A stretch of 64,000 nt of DNA. It comes from DASQDN01 sp963833675. GTDB lineage: Bacteria; Acidobacteriota; Terriglobia; Bryobacterales; Bryobacteraceae. The notes beneath the pieces are model-generated. The model was not told the origin of the DNA. It saw nothing but the letters and a program-made list of their open reading frames with translations, and ran no database searches. Below are positions 57,511 to 64,000 of the stretch, piece by piece. The stretch lies in NCBI GenBank assembly GCA_963833675.1, contig CAWHYW010000017.1:186001-250000 (forward strand), in the 5' to 3' direction. Within the stretch, counting starts at the first letter, position 1. Each line of letters begins with the position of its first letter. A program made the translations under genes and the position numbers.

Positions 57511-58299
57511 ATGACAAAGCCTCTCCTGACGCTAACCACCGATTTTGGCTTAAAAGATCATTTTGTCGGTGTGATGAAGGGCGTCATTTTGGGCATCTGT
57601 CCGGAAGCCCGCATCGTCGACATCAGTCATGAGGTGCAACCGTTCGAAATCTCGGAAGGCGCTTATCTCATTGCGCAAGCCTATCCTTATTACCCTCCCA
57701 AAACGATTCACGTGCTCGTCGTCGATCCTGGCGTGGGATCGGCGCGCCGCCCCATTTTAGTAGAAGCGGGCGGACAGTATTTCATCGGGCCTGATAACGG
57801 GGCCTTCGCAATGATCTATTCGAAAACACCGCATAAGATACGGGCCGTTACCAACGAGAAATATCTCCTTAAGCCGGTGAGCCGCACGTTTCATGGGCGC
57901 GATGTGTTTTCTCCGTGCGCGGCTCACCTGGCCAATGGCGCGCGGCCATCTACGTTCGGCAAACTTATAGACGACTACCTCAAGCCGGTTTTCACCGAAC
58001 CCCAGCGCATCGGCAAACGGGTATGGCAAGGGACTGTCCTGCATATCGACCGCTTCGGGAACCTTATTACGAACTTCCACATCGATCATTTCTCCGATGT
58101 GCGGGTCAGGCCTTTTGAGCTTGCGATCGGCACACGTATCCTGCGACGGCTCGGCCTGACGTATGCGGAGGTTGACCCGGGTGAGGTATTTGCGATTGTC
58201 GGAAGTTCGGGCTATGTTGAAATCGCCGTGAACCAGGCATCGGCTGCCCGTGCGCTCGGCTGTGGCGTTGGTGCTCCATGCGAATTAACACTTGCGTAG
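57511..58299 (+). CDS. SAM hydroxide adenosyltransferase (DUF62 family)
   Basis: This 262-aa protein hydrolyses S-adenosylmethionine to adenosine and methionine in characterised members. Motifs are LTTDFGLKDHFVGVMKG, VDPGVGSARRP, FIGPDNGAF and RTFHGRDVFSPCAAHLA. ATG 57511 follows the divergent desulfurase by about 25 nt. Related fluorinase/chlorinase enzymes exist, but no halide-specific insert is evident. Confidence 0.94.
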   Translation: MTKPLLTLTTDFGLKDHFVGVMKGVILGICPEARIVDISHEVQPFEISEGAYLIAQAYPYYPPKTIHVLVVDPGVGSARRPILVEAGGQYFIGPDNGAFAMIYSKTPHKIRAVTNEKYLLKPVSRTFHGRDVFSPCAAHLANGARPSTFGKLIDDYLKPVFTEPQRIGKRVWQGTVLHIDRFGNLITNFHIDHFSDVRVRPFELAIGTRILRRLGLTYAEVDPGEVFAIVGSSGYVEIAVNQASAARALGCGVGAPCELTLA

Positions 58300-58322
58300 T
58301 AAAATGGTGTTCTTTAATCCTC

Positions 58323-58346
58323 GCCCGAGGGCGTGGCCCATTTTTT
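58323..58346 (+). terminator. Possible intrinsic terminator
   Basis: GGGC-GTG-GCCC (58329-58339) followed by A and six T (58341-58346) lies between the SAM hydroxide adenosyltransferase and tsaC. The stem is only four pairs, so this is weak. Confidence 0.35.
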
Positions 58347-58373
58347 CATTGAATCCCTCTTCAACGGACCCCA

Positions 58374-59012
58374 GTGGCAACTGATTTAATCGAGATACAC
58401 GCCGAGAAGCCCAGTGCTGAAGCCATTTCTCGCGCAGCCGCAATCATCCGCAAGGGCGGCGTGGTCGCTGTTCCATCCGACGCGCTTTATACGCTTATTG
58501 CCGATCCGCTAAATTTGGCGGCGGTTGGTCGCGTTTTCAAGGCGAAAGGGCGTGAAGCGCAACGGTCGCTGCCGCTCCTGGTATCCGACATAATCATGGC
58601 GGAAGAGCTTGCGAAGGATCTCACCAAGCGCTTCTACGTGCTCGCTCGCCACTATTGGCCCGGACCTCTGACGTTGATCGTGCCGGCATCGGCTGCCATT
58701 CCTCTGAAAGTAACCGGCAACACGGGCCGTCTCGGTTTGCGTCAATCTGGAACCCCAGTTGCGCAGGCGTTGCTCGAGCAGCTAGGGCAGCCGATCATTT
58801 CGACCAGCGCGAATATATCGGGAATGCCCACCGCGCGCACGGGTATCGAGGTGTTCGCTGCCATGGACGGAGCTGTGGACCTTGTACTTGATGCCGGTGT
58901 CTGCGTAGGTGAGGGAGCTACTACCGTGGATGTCACTGAGCCCTATTGGAAAGTCATCAAGGAAGGCAGCATCTCAAAAAAGGACCTGCAGCAAACCCTT
59001 CGCGGGCTCTGA
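58374..59012 (+). CDS. tsaC: Threonylcarbamoyl-AMP synthase (Sua5/YrdC)
   Basis: This 212-aa enzyme makes threonylcarbamoyl-AMP for the t6A37 modification of tRNAs. It has GGVVAVPSDALYTLIADP, KGREAQRSLPLLVSD, HYWPGPLTLIVPA and ISTSANISGMP. GTG 58374 gives MATDLIEIHAEKP; no ATG lies nearby. It is the short YrdC form without a Sua5 C-terminal domain. Confidence 0.95.
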   Translation: MATDLIEIHAEKPSAEAISRAAAIIRKGGVVAVPSDALYTLIADPLNLAAVGRVFKAKGREAQRSLPLLVSDIIMAEELAKDLTKRFYVLARHYWPGPLTLIVPASAAIPLKVTGNTGRLGLRQSGTPVAQALLEQLGQPIISTSANISGMPTARTGIEVFAAMDGAVDLVLDAGVCVGEGATTVDVTEPYWKVIKEGSISKKDLQQTLRGL

Positions 59013-59014
59013 GT

Positions 59015-59632
59015 TTAGGGCAGGTCGGCAATTCGCCAGAGGCTGAGCGATTTATCAGCGTACGCACCGTCGGCCTCGGTACAGTCTTCTACGGTAGTGC
59101 GAATGGGCGCGGGAAAGAAGAACGGAGCCTTTTGGAAATTGAGCGGCCGCCAGTCGCCATCCTCGATGTCATCATTTGACTCGAGTTGAAGGAAGTCCGT
59201 CATCAACAGAAACATAGCCCCGCTCCGCTTCATGTTCGCCAGAGCGTGTCGGATATTCGCGAAACTGAGATGCACGAGGCAATCACGGCACAAGATCACA
59301 TCGGCCTCGGGAAGGCGATCGCGCGTAAGGTCCAAACATACAAAACTTCGTTCCGGCGAAGCGAACACTTCGCGATTTGCTTGTACGATTTCGTCAACGA
59401 TGTCGGCGCCAATGTAGGACACGCCGAGATCAGCCTTGCTCAGCCAGCGAAAGTCGCCGCAAGGAATATCCAGCAGCGAACGAGCGCCGATGTCCAGCAA
59501 TAATCCGGGGATTTGGCTCCTCAAATTTTCCGTTTCCGTAAGAGCCGACCCTAATCCTGATCGTGATTCATCGCCACCCCAGAAATTCGTCTCAAAGATG
59601 TATTCAAAACGGCGTTTCAGATCTAGGGACAC
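59015..59632 (-). CDS. Class I SAM-dependent methyltransferase
   Basis: This 205-aa Rossmann-fold methyltransferase has motif I LDIPCGDFRW, IGADIVDEIV and a motif IV-like VILCRDCLVHL. Aromatic residues and a DDIEDGDWRPL segment could be in the substrate site. The acceptor is unknown. The start is GTG 59632. It converges with tsaC, only 2 nt apart. Confidence 0.88.
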   Translation of the reverse strand: MSLDLKRRFEYIFETNFWGGDESRSGLGSALTETENLRSQIPGLLLDIGARSLLDIPCGDFRWLSKADLGVSYIGADIVDEIVQANREVFASPERSFVCLDLTRDRLPEADVILCRDCLVHLSFANIRHALANMKRSGAMFLLMTDFLQLESNDDIEDGDWRPLNFQKAPFFFPAPIRTTVEDCTEADGAYADKSLSLWRIADLP

Positions 59633-59695
59633 AAGCGATTCCCGTTCTTCCAGGAATCGCTTCTGCGCTATGACCCGGGGCCGGTGGTCTGGACA

Positions 59696-60079
59696 TTACT
59701 TCAGCTTCGAAAAATCAGTGGGATTCATGAACACGGAGACAACGTGATCCACGATCGCGCCGTTGGCCTCTGACTCGCTCTTCACTTTCACCCAATCGGG
59801 ATCGGCGCGGAACGCATCCCATGAGGCCTTCGCCGCATCTCGGCTTTTGTGAGCAATGATGTAGATCAGTGTATTTTGAGACGCTGGAGAGTCGGCCGGA
59901 ACCCAATACCCGATGTTCTTCATTCCGTGCTTCTCGAACAACTTTGTCGTGTGATTCCGGAAGCGGGCGATGACATTTTCGAGTTTTCCGTCCTTCGCCG
60001 TGTACGTGCGCAGTTCGTAAATTTCAGCGTGTAGGCTCATAATTCCAAACAAGGCGACAGCAGCTAGCTTCTTCAACAT
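59696..60079 (-). CDS. NIPSNAP-family secreted protein
   Basis: This 127-aa protein has a signal peptide (MLKKLAAVALFGIMSLHA) and a NIPSNAP ferredoxin-like fold segment (EIYELRTYTAKDGKLENVIARF, LFEKHGMKNIGYWVP, IYIIAHKSRDAAKASWDAF). Function unknown; bacterial members are often exported. It overlaps the aminotransferase by 7 nt. Confidence 0.88.
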   Translation of the reverse strand: MLKKLAAVALFGIMSLHAEIYELRTYTAKDGKLENVIARFRNHTTKLFEKHGMKNIGYWVPADSPASQNTLIYIIAHKSRDAAKASWDAFRADPDWVKVKSESEANGAIVDHVVSVFMNPTDFSKLK

Positions 60080-61218
60080 GCCTCAAGTATATGTTGTACA
60101 CCCGCTCGAAAAATAGAAGATTCGGTCAGGAGACTGACTACGAGAAATGCTTCCGATGCGAAATCGAAAAAGTAACCGGGTTGAACGAGGACTCCGCCGG
60201 CGAGAAGGTGAAGAGCCCATTCCTCCTCAGTGCGCGATCGAGGGACTTGAATCGTAGCGTACCAACCCGCTTCCACGCGCAACACGCGGCAGGCCGTGTC
60301 TTCAACAGCCGACCGCAGATAGGCCAGATTGGCAGCCGTACGCTGACGAATCTGACGCTGTATATCATGGCGTGCTTCGAGCAGAGTGGGCGCGGCGTAT
60401 TGAACCGGGGCGCCGACAGACAGAAATGTATCCGCGATCCACTCCAATTGCGCCAGAGCCTTGTGGCGCCCGGGGCCTGCCACGATCCACCCTAGCTTCA
60501 TCTGCGGAAGTCCGCAGATTTTAGAGAGCCCGGACAACGAGAAGCAGAGACACTCGCTCACGGTTGTCAACGTGCTTAACGAATCTCGTTCTGGTTCGAG
60601 TGAGTAGTCGGCGAACACTTCGTCGCTAATGAGCGCCAATCCATGCTCGATGCACGTAGCTGCAATTCGCTCATACTCCTTGCGCTTGATATAAGATCCG
60701 GTTGGATTGTTCGGATTTACCCAGACCACCGCGCGGGTTCGCGCCGTAACCGCCCCGCGCAACGCAGGCAAGTCGATGAACCAGCCGTCGTGATAGCGTA
60801 GCGGATAGGGTACCGCCGGCACACACTCCAATTGGGCAAGCATGTCGAAAAGCGGATACGAGGGTTGCGGGATCAGGATCTCATCACCCGGATCGCAGAG
60901 CAACTTGAACAGAAACGAGTATGCTTCGCTCGTACTCGCAGTCAACAAAACGCGATCGGGATCGACGGCTCCGCCGTAATAGCGCGACACCGCCTCTCGT
61001 GCGCTGAGAAGTCCATTCGCTGAAGGCTCGTACTGGAGCGCGCGGGCGTCTGCAAGCGCCATGCGAAGTTCGGGCGGGTACTCAATCGCGGCAGCAGTGG
61101 GATTCGATTGCGTCAGATCCAGGATCGGTAGTCCCGATAGGCGGCGAGCATCGATGGCGGCTGAGAGCGCATTCTGTGCAATGGACCAATGCAGACGCGA
61201 GGAGTACTTAGGGTCCAT
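60073..61218 (-). CDS. Class I/II pyridoxal-phosphate aminotransferase
   Basis: This 381-aa fold-type I aminotransferase has NPNNPTGSY, SDEVFADYSL and the PLP lysine in SLSGLSKICGLPQMKLGW. It likely exchanges amino groups between an amino acid and a keto acid; the exact substrate is unknown. It is divergent from the Fe/Mn SOD gene. Confidence 0.92.
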   Translation of the reverse strand: MDPKYSSRLHWSIAQNALSAAIDARRLSGLPILDLTQSNPTAAAIEYPPELRMALADARALQYEPSANGLLSAREAVSRYYGGAVDPDRVLLTASTSEAYSFLFKLLCDPGDEILIPQPSYPLFDMLAQLECVPAVPYPLRYHDGWFIDLPALRGAVTARTRAVVWVNPNNPTGSYIKRKEYERIAATCIEHGLALISDEVFADYSLEPERDSLSTLTTVSECLCFSLSGLSKICGLPQMKLGWIVAGPGRHKALAQLEWIADTFLSVGAPVQYAAPTLLEARHDIQRQIRQRTAANLAYLRSAVEDTACRVLRVEAGWYATIQVPRSRTEEEWALHLLAGGVLVQPGYFFDFASEAFLVVSLLTESSIFRAGVQHILEAC

Positions 61219-61283
61219 CGACCCATTATGTTCGTTGTCACCGTGACGGTGTGAACATTCGAGGCTCTCACGCTTCAGACTTC

Positions 61284-61289
61284 TATAAT
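61284..61289 (+). promoter_or_regulatory. Candidate -10 element for the Fe/Mn SOD gene
   Basis: TATAAT at 61284-61289 lies about 70 nt before the SOD start codon. No good -35 hexamer is seen at the usual distance, so this is only suggestive. Confidence 0.35.
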
Positions 61290-61359
61290 GGTGAACGCCC
61301 CAGGAATCGCGGGGTTCTCACGCAGCACAAGAATAAGTTCAACGAAGGAGGCAGTAACG

Positions 61360-62019
61360 ATGGCGTTCTCACTTCCCCAGCTACCCTATGCCCCTGATGC
61401 GCTGGAGCCGCATATCGATAAGGCGACCATGGAGATTCATCACGGCAAGCACCATAACGCCTACGTGACGAATTTGAATAAGGCTCTTGAGTCGGCGCCC
61501 GATTTGGCCAACAAGTCGCTCGAGGAGTTGCTCGCGAATAACTGCTCCGCTGTTCCGGAGAATATTCGAACAGCGGTACGAAATAATGGCGGCGGCCACT
61601 ACAACCACTCGATGTTCTGGAAGATTATGGCCGGAAACGGCGGCGGCGCGCCTTCCGGAGACGTCAGCAGCGCGATTAACAGCGCATTCGGCAGCTTCGA
61701 CACGTTTAAGGAAAAATTCAATGCGGCAGCCACCACTCGTTTCGGATCGGGTTGGGCTTGGCTCGTCAAGAGCGGCAGCAGCGTTGAAGTTATTTCGACA
61801 GCGAATCAGGACTGTCCCATCATGGAGGGCAAGTTCCCGATCATGGGCTTAGATGTATGGGAGCACGCCTATTACTTGAAATACCAAAATCGCCGGCCGG
61901 ATTACATCACCGCCTGGTGGAATGTGGTGAATTGGCAGGAAGTAAACGACGCCTTAAGGAGGGCAAATAAGCGGACGACGCCCAGAGCGGGAATCCAGCC
62001 CACGTTGCGACTCCGCTGA
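61360..62019 (+). CDS. Fe/Mn superoxide dismutase
   Basis: This 219-aa cytoplasmic-type SOD has metal ligands in EIHHGKHHNAYV, GGGHYNHSMFW and GLDVWEHAYYLKYQN, with WAWLVK also present. ATG 61360 (MAFSLPQLPYAPDALE) is preceded by AAGGAGG at 61345-61351. The C-terminal tail (RRANKRTTPRAGIQPTLRLR) is longer than in most relatives and could reflect an indel. Fe versus Mn preference cannot be assigned. Confidence 0.95.
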   Translation: MAFSLPQLPYAPDALEPHIDKATMEIHHGKHHNAYVTNLNKALESAPDLANKSLEELLANNCSAVPENIRTAVRNNGGGHYNHSMFWKIMAGNGGGAPSGDVSSAINSAFGSFDTFKEKFNAAATTRFGSGWAWLVKSGSSVEVISTANQDCPIMEGKFPIMGLDVWEHAYYLKYQNRRPDYITAWWNVVNWQEVNDALRRANKRTTPRAGIQPTLRLR

Positions 62020-62054
62020 CGCCTACCCTATACTGAAAAGAGAGCAACCCGAGC

Positions 62055-62568
62055 ATGATGATTTTGTTGACCATCATCCATGTCCTGGTGTGCGTTTTCC
62101 TGGTCATCGTTGTTTTGCTGCAGAGCGGCAAAGCGGCTGACTTGGCGGGCGCATTCGGTGGCATGGGTTCCCAGACGGCTTTCGGTCCGCGTGGCGCCGC
62201 GACTGTACTTTCCAAGGCGACCACGATAGCGGCAGGACTGTTCATGGTGACATCGCTGACATTAGCAATCATGGCGACGAGGAACGCGGGTACCGGCTCA
62301 TCAGTTTTGGAGCGCCAGAAGCGAGCGGTGCAGAAAAGCGCGGCTCCGGCGACGACGGCGCCGGCTGCACCTCCGGCGGCAGCGACCAGTTCCCGGCGTA
62401 CCTGCTACACAGGGCGGCGCTCCCGCAGCGGCTCCGGCGGGCGCTCAGCCCTCGGTGACATTGGATTACGGTGACGGCAAGACAAAGACGATGCCGCTCG
62501 ATTTGAACAAATTGCCCAAAGTCGATCCGTCAAAGCCTGCTCCACCGGCGGCCCCAGCAAAGAAGTAA
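62055..62568 (+). CDS. secG: Preprotein translocase subunit SecG, frame broken near 62391
   Basis: The first 75 residues are SecG: MMILLTIIHVLVCVFLVIVVLLQSGKAADL, then AFGPRGAATVLSKATTIAA and a second TM (GLFMVTSLTLAIMA). It forms part of the SecYEG channel. The following Ala/Pro-rich tail is frame-broken near 62391: TS joins PGVPATQGGAPAAAPAG and runs to the end DPSKPAPPAAPAKK at the TAA 62566-62568, instead of the Arg-rich tail read directly. A long Ala/Pro tail is typical of this phylum. Confidence 0.87.
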
Positions 62569-62586
62569 AAGTTTAGCCACGAGTTT

Positions 62587-62673
62587 GCGGAGGTGGCGGA
62601 ATTGGCAGACGCACTAGCTTGAGGTGCTAGCGGGAGCAATCTCGTGGGGGTTCAAGTCCCCCTCTCCGCACCA
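62587..62673 (+). tRNA. tRNA-Leu(GAG)
   Basis: The cloverleaf has acceptor GCGGAG/CTCCGC, a class II variable arm and an anticodon loop TTGAGGT in the stem CTAGC/GCTAG (anticodon GAG). The T-loop GGTTCAAGTCC and encoded ACCA end are present. It reads CUC/CUU leucine codons and lies 18 nt downstream of secG. Confidence 0.97.
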
Positions 62674-62697
62674 TAGATTATAAAGAAGTTATGCGAA

Positions 62698-62734
62698 GAT
62701 GGCCATCGGACACTCCGGTGGCTATCTTTGTTTT
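62698..62734 (+). terminator. Intrinsic terminator after tRNA-Leu
   Basis: A 12-bp stem is formed by GATGGCCATCGG (62698-62709) and CCGGTGGCTATC (62715-62726) with the 5-nt loop ACACT. It has two G-T wobbles and is followed by TTTGTTTT (62727-62734). It should end transcription of secG and tRNA-Leu. Confidence 0.82.
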
Positions 62735-62808
62735 GGACCTTATTTTGGACCTTATGTTTTGCCGGACCGCCTCGGACCGTCTTGGACCTTGTGAGGCCAC
62801 TCGGGACC
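62731..62808. repeat. Repeated GGACC units, including a 12-bp tandem duplicate
   Basis: TTTTGGACCTTA occurs twice in direct tandem (62731-62742 and 62743-62754). GGACC recurs with starts at 62735, 62747, 62764, 62774, 62784 and 62804. Some are spaced by 10 nt. The tract lies between the tRNA terminator and the helicase gene. Confidence 0.6.
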
Positions 62809-62906
62809 GGAGCCAATTCCCTGAATTACCGCATCCCGGGCGTGGCCGGGCGTTTTCCACCGCGCGCCCGCACGCACAGACCCGCGGAACAAAAGCGAAG
62901 GACGGT

Positions 62907-64000
62907 ATGGTCGATTTTAAAAAGCACCTCGGTGCGAAAAAACAGGCCGCAAAGCCGCTACGGCCTGCCGACATCTACGAGACATTGGATTTGGCGAGCG
63001 ACAAAGGACCGCTTCGTCCTGCGCAAGAAGCTGTGCTCGAAGAGTGGCACACGAGCCGGCGGGAGTTGCGTGATTTGATCACGAAGCTGCACACCGGCCA
63101 GGGCAAGACCCTCATCGGCATGCTCATCCTCGAATCGAAGCTCCACGAGGGAATTGGGCCGGCTGTGTATCTGTGCCCCAACAACTTCTTAGTCGATCAA
63201 ACGATGGAGCAGGCCCGGCAATTCGGTATCCGCTGTGTAAAGGCGGAACCAGACCTGCCGCACGACTTCCTAGACAGCGGGGCCATCCTGGTGACCTCGG
63301 TCCAGAAGATGTTCAATGGTCTGACGCGTTTTCGGCTCGGTCCGCAATCGCAGCGGGTCGGCGCGCTGGTTATGGACGATGCCCATGCATGCGTTGATGC
63401 GATTCGCGAGGCGTGCATCGTCCGGCTCCAGCGCGGACATCGTGCGTACCAATCTCTCGTCGCGCTATTCGCAACCGGGCTGAAAGAGCAGGGAGCTGGC
63501 ACATACGCCGACATCGAGTTGGGCCGTTACGGCTCTTTCCTGCCGGTACCTTACTGGGACTGGATCGACCGGCACGAGGATGCGGCGCGCATTCTGGCTC
63601 GGGATGGCGACACCGATGATCTCAAATATGTCTGGCCGTTGCTCCGGGATGGCCTGCGGGATTGTACTTGCGTCGTCTCAGGAACGCACCTCGAAATCGC
63701 GCCTCAACTTGCGCCGCTGCATCTGTTCGGCTCGTACGCGAATGCGCGCCATCGCGTGTTCATGTCGGCGACCGTCACTAACGATGCATTCCTGGTCAAA
63801 GGCCTGGGACTCACGCCCGAGGTGATCACAAATCCCCTGGTTTACAAGGACGAGAAATGGTCGGGCGAGAAGATGATTCTGATTCCGTCTTTAATTCATC
63901 CCTCGCTCGGTCGCGACGCGATCATCAAGGAGTTCCCTAAAGCGGTACCCAAGCGAAAGTTCGGAGTCGTGGTGCTGACACCGAGCTTCGCCAAAGCAGA
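62907..64000 (+). CDS. SF2 DEAD/DEAH-like helicase, 3'-truncated by window end
   Basis: From ATG 62907 an uninterrupted frame of 364 codons runs off the window. Visible motifs are Walker A HTGQGKTLIGM, LCPNNFLVDQT, motif II in LVMDDAHACVD (DDAH in place of DEAH), and motif III FMSATVTND. The gene lies about 230 nt after tRNA-Leu(GAG), a typical position for the first cargo gene of a tRNA-integrated island. I do not recognise a specific defence family; helicases of this general kind occur in restriction and other anti-phage systems, but that is inference. No integrase is visible in the flank. Confidence 0.85.
   Translation, partial: MVDFKKHLGAKKQAAKPLRPADIYETLDLASDKGPLRPAQEAVLEEWHTSRRELRDLITKLHTGQGKTLIGMLILESKLHEGIGPAVYLCPNNFLVDQTMEQARQFGIRCVKAEPDLPHDFLDSGAILVTSVQKMFNGLTRFRLGPQSQRVGALVMDDAHACVDAIREACIVRLQRGHRAYQSLVALFATGLKEQGAGTYADIELGRYGSFLPVPYWDWIDRHEDAARILARDGDTDDLKYVWPLLRDGLRDCTCVVSGTHLEIAPQLAPLHLFGSYANARHRVFMSATVTNDAFLVKGLGLTPEVITNPLVYKDEKWSGEKMILIPSLIHPSLGRDAIIKEFPKAVPKRKFGVVVLTPSFAKA

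Noticed and set aside
62678..62974. Minus-strand open frame of 98 codons across the terminator and GGACC tract
   Set aside because: It overlaps the terminator hairpin and the repeats, has low-complexity Arg/Ser composition and no family resemblance; the plus-strand helicase begins within it.
1..64000. CRISPR array to go with cas6
   Set aside because: I searched by eye for 25-40 nt direct repeats with regular spacers in the window and saw none; only the GGACC tract and protein-coding repeats (NHL, TPR) are repetitive.

Overview
The window reads as a chromosomal segment of an Acidobacteriota bacterium, most likely from the Solibacter/Bryobacter side of the phylum. That placement is inference from gene content: ECF41 sigma factor with its carboxymuconolactone-decarboxylase partner, DUF4331, DUF5703, LssY-C, NIPSNAP, DUF2934, tandem DUF507 genes, Tat-exported sulfatase and a UdgX next to imuAB. 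No rRNA gene is present to confirm it.

Layout. 0-3.7 kb: imuA-imuB-DUF72 translesion/mutagenesis operon (minus) divergent from a UdgX-type uracil-DNA glycosylase. 3.7-11.4 kb: GH2 glycosidase, Cu/Zn SOD, NHL propeller protein, ECF41-CMD pair, DUF4331-TPR pair. 11.5-16.2 kb: a tightly overlapping minus-strand operon xseB-ispA-tlyA-nadK-DAACS symporter-ABC ATPase. 16.2-23.7 kb: secreted carbohydrate/lipid enzymes (DUF5703 protein, esterase, and an operon of two Tat-signal PLP enzymes around a ceramidase-like protein), closed by a bidirectional terminator. 23.7-30.6 kb: core genes rplI, rpsR, rpsF, pth, rplY, prs, ispE, apt (minus), selA (plus), efp (minus). 30.6-43 kb: patatin, sulfatase, arylsulfotransferase-like protein, SDR, phosphoesterase, Spy-like protein, response regulator, beta-barrel, LssY-C protein, YciE and Mn catalase. 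43.2-47.3 kb: tRNA-Leu(CAA), an orphan cas6, a HAD phosphatase, and a hybrid histidine kinase whose catalytic and receiver residues look degenerate. 47.3-62.6 kb: MFS exporter, TPR and membrane proteins, ribokinase, two DUF507 genes, lexA, lipid A acyltransferase-like gene, mnmA-iscS, SAM hydroxide adenosyltransferase, tsaC, aminotransferase, Fe/Mn SOD, secG and tRNA-Leu(GAG). 62.7-64 kb: directly 3' of that tRNA and its terminator there is a tract of spaced GGACC repeats and then an SF2 helicase cut by the window end, probably the edge of a genomic island.

A dominant technical feature is the high density of single-base reading-frame breaks (about 18 junctions, including in nadK, tlyA and secG). 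Because normally indispensable genes are hit, sequencing or assembly indels are the most likely cause. I therefore annotate these as single genes with the break position stated.

The least ordinary content is the UdgX/imuAB divergon, the orphan frame-broken cas6, the pseudo-kinase/pseudo-receiver sensor, the Tat-PLP/ceramidase operon and the tRNA-Leu-adjacent helicase island. None can be proven a new system from sequence alone.
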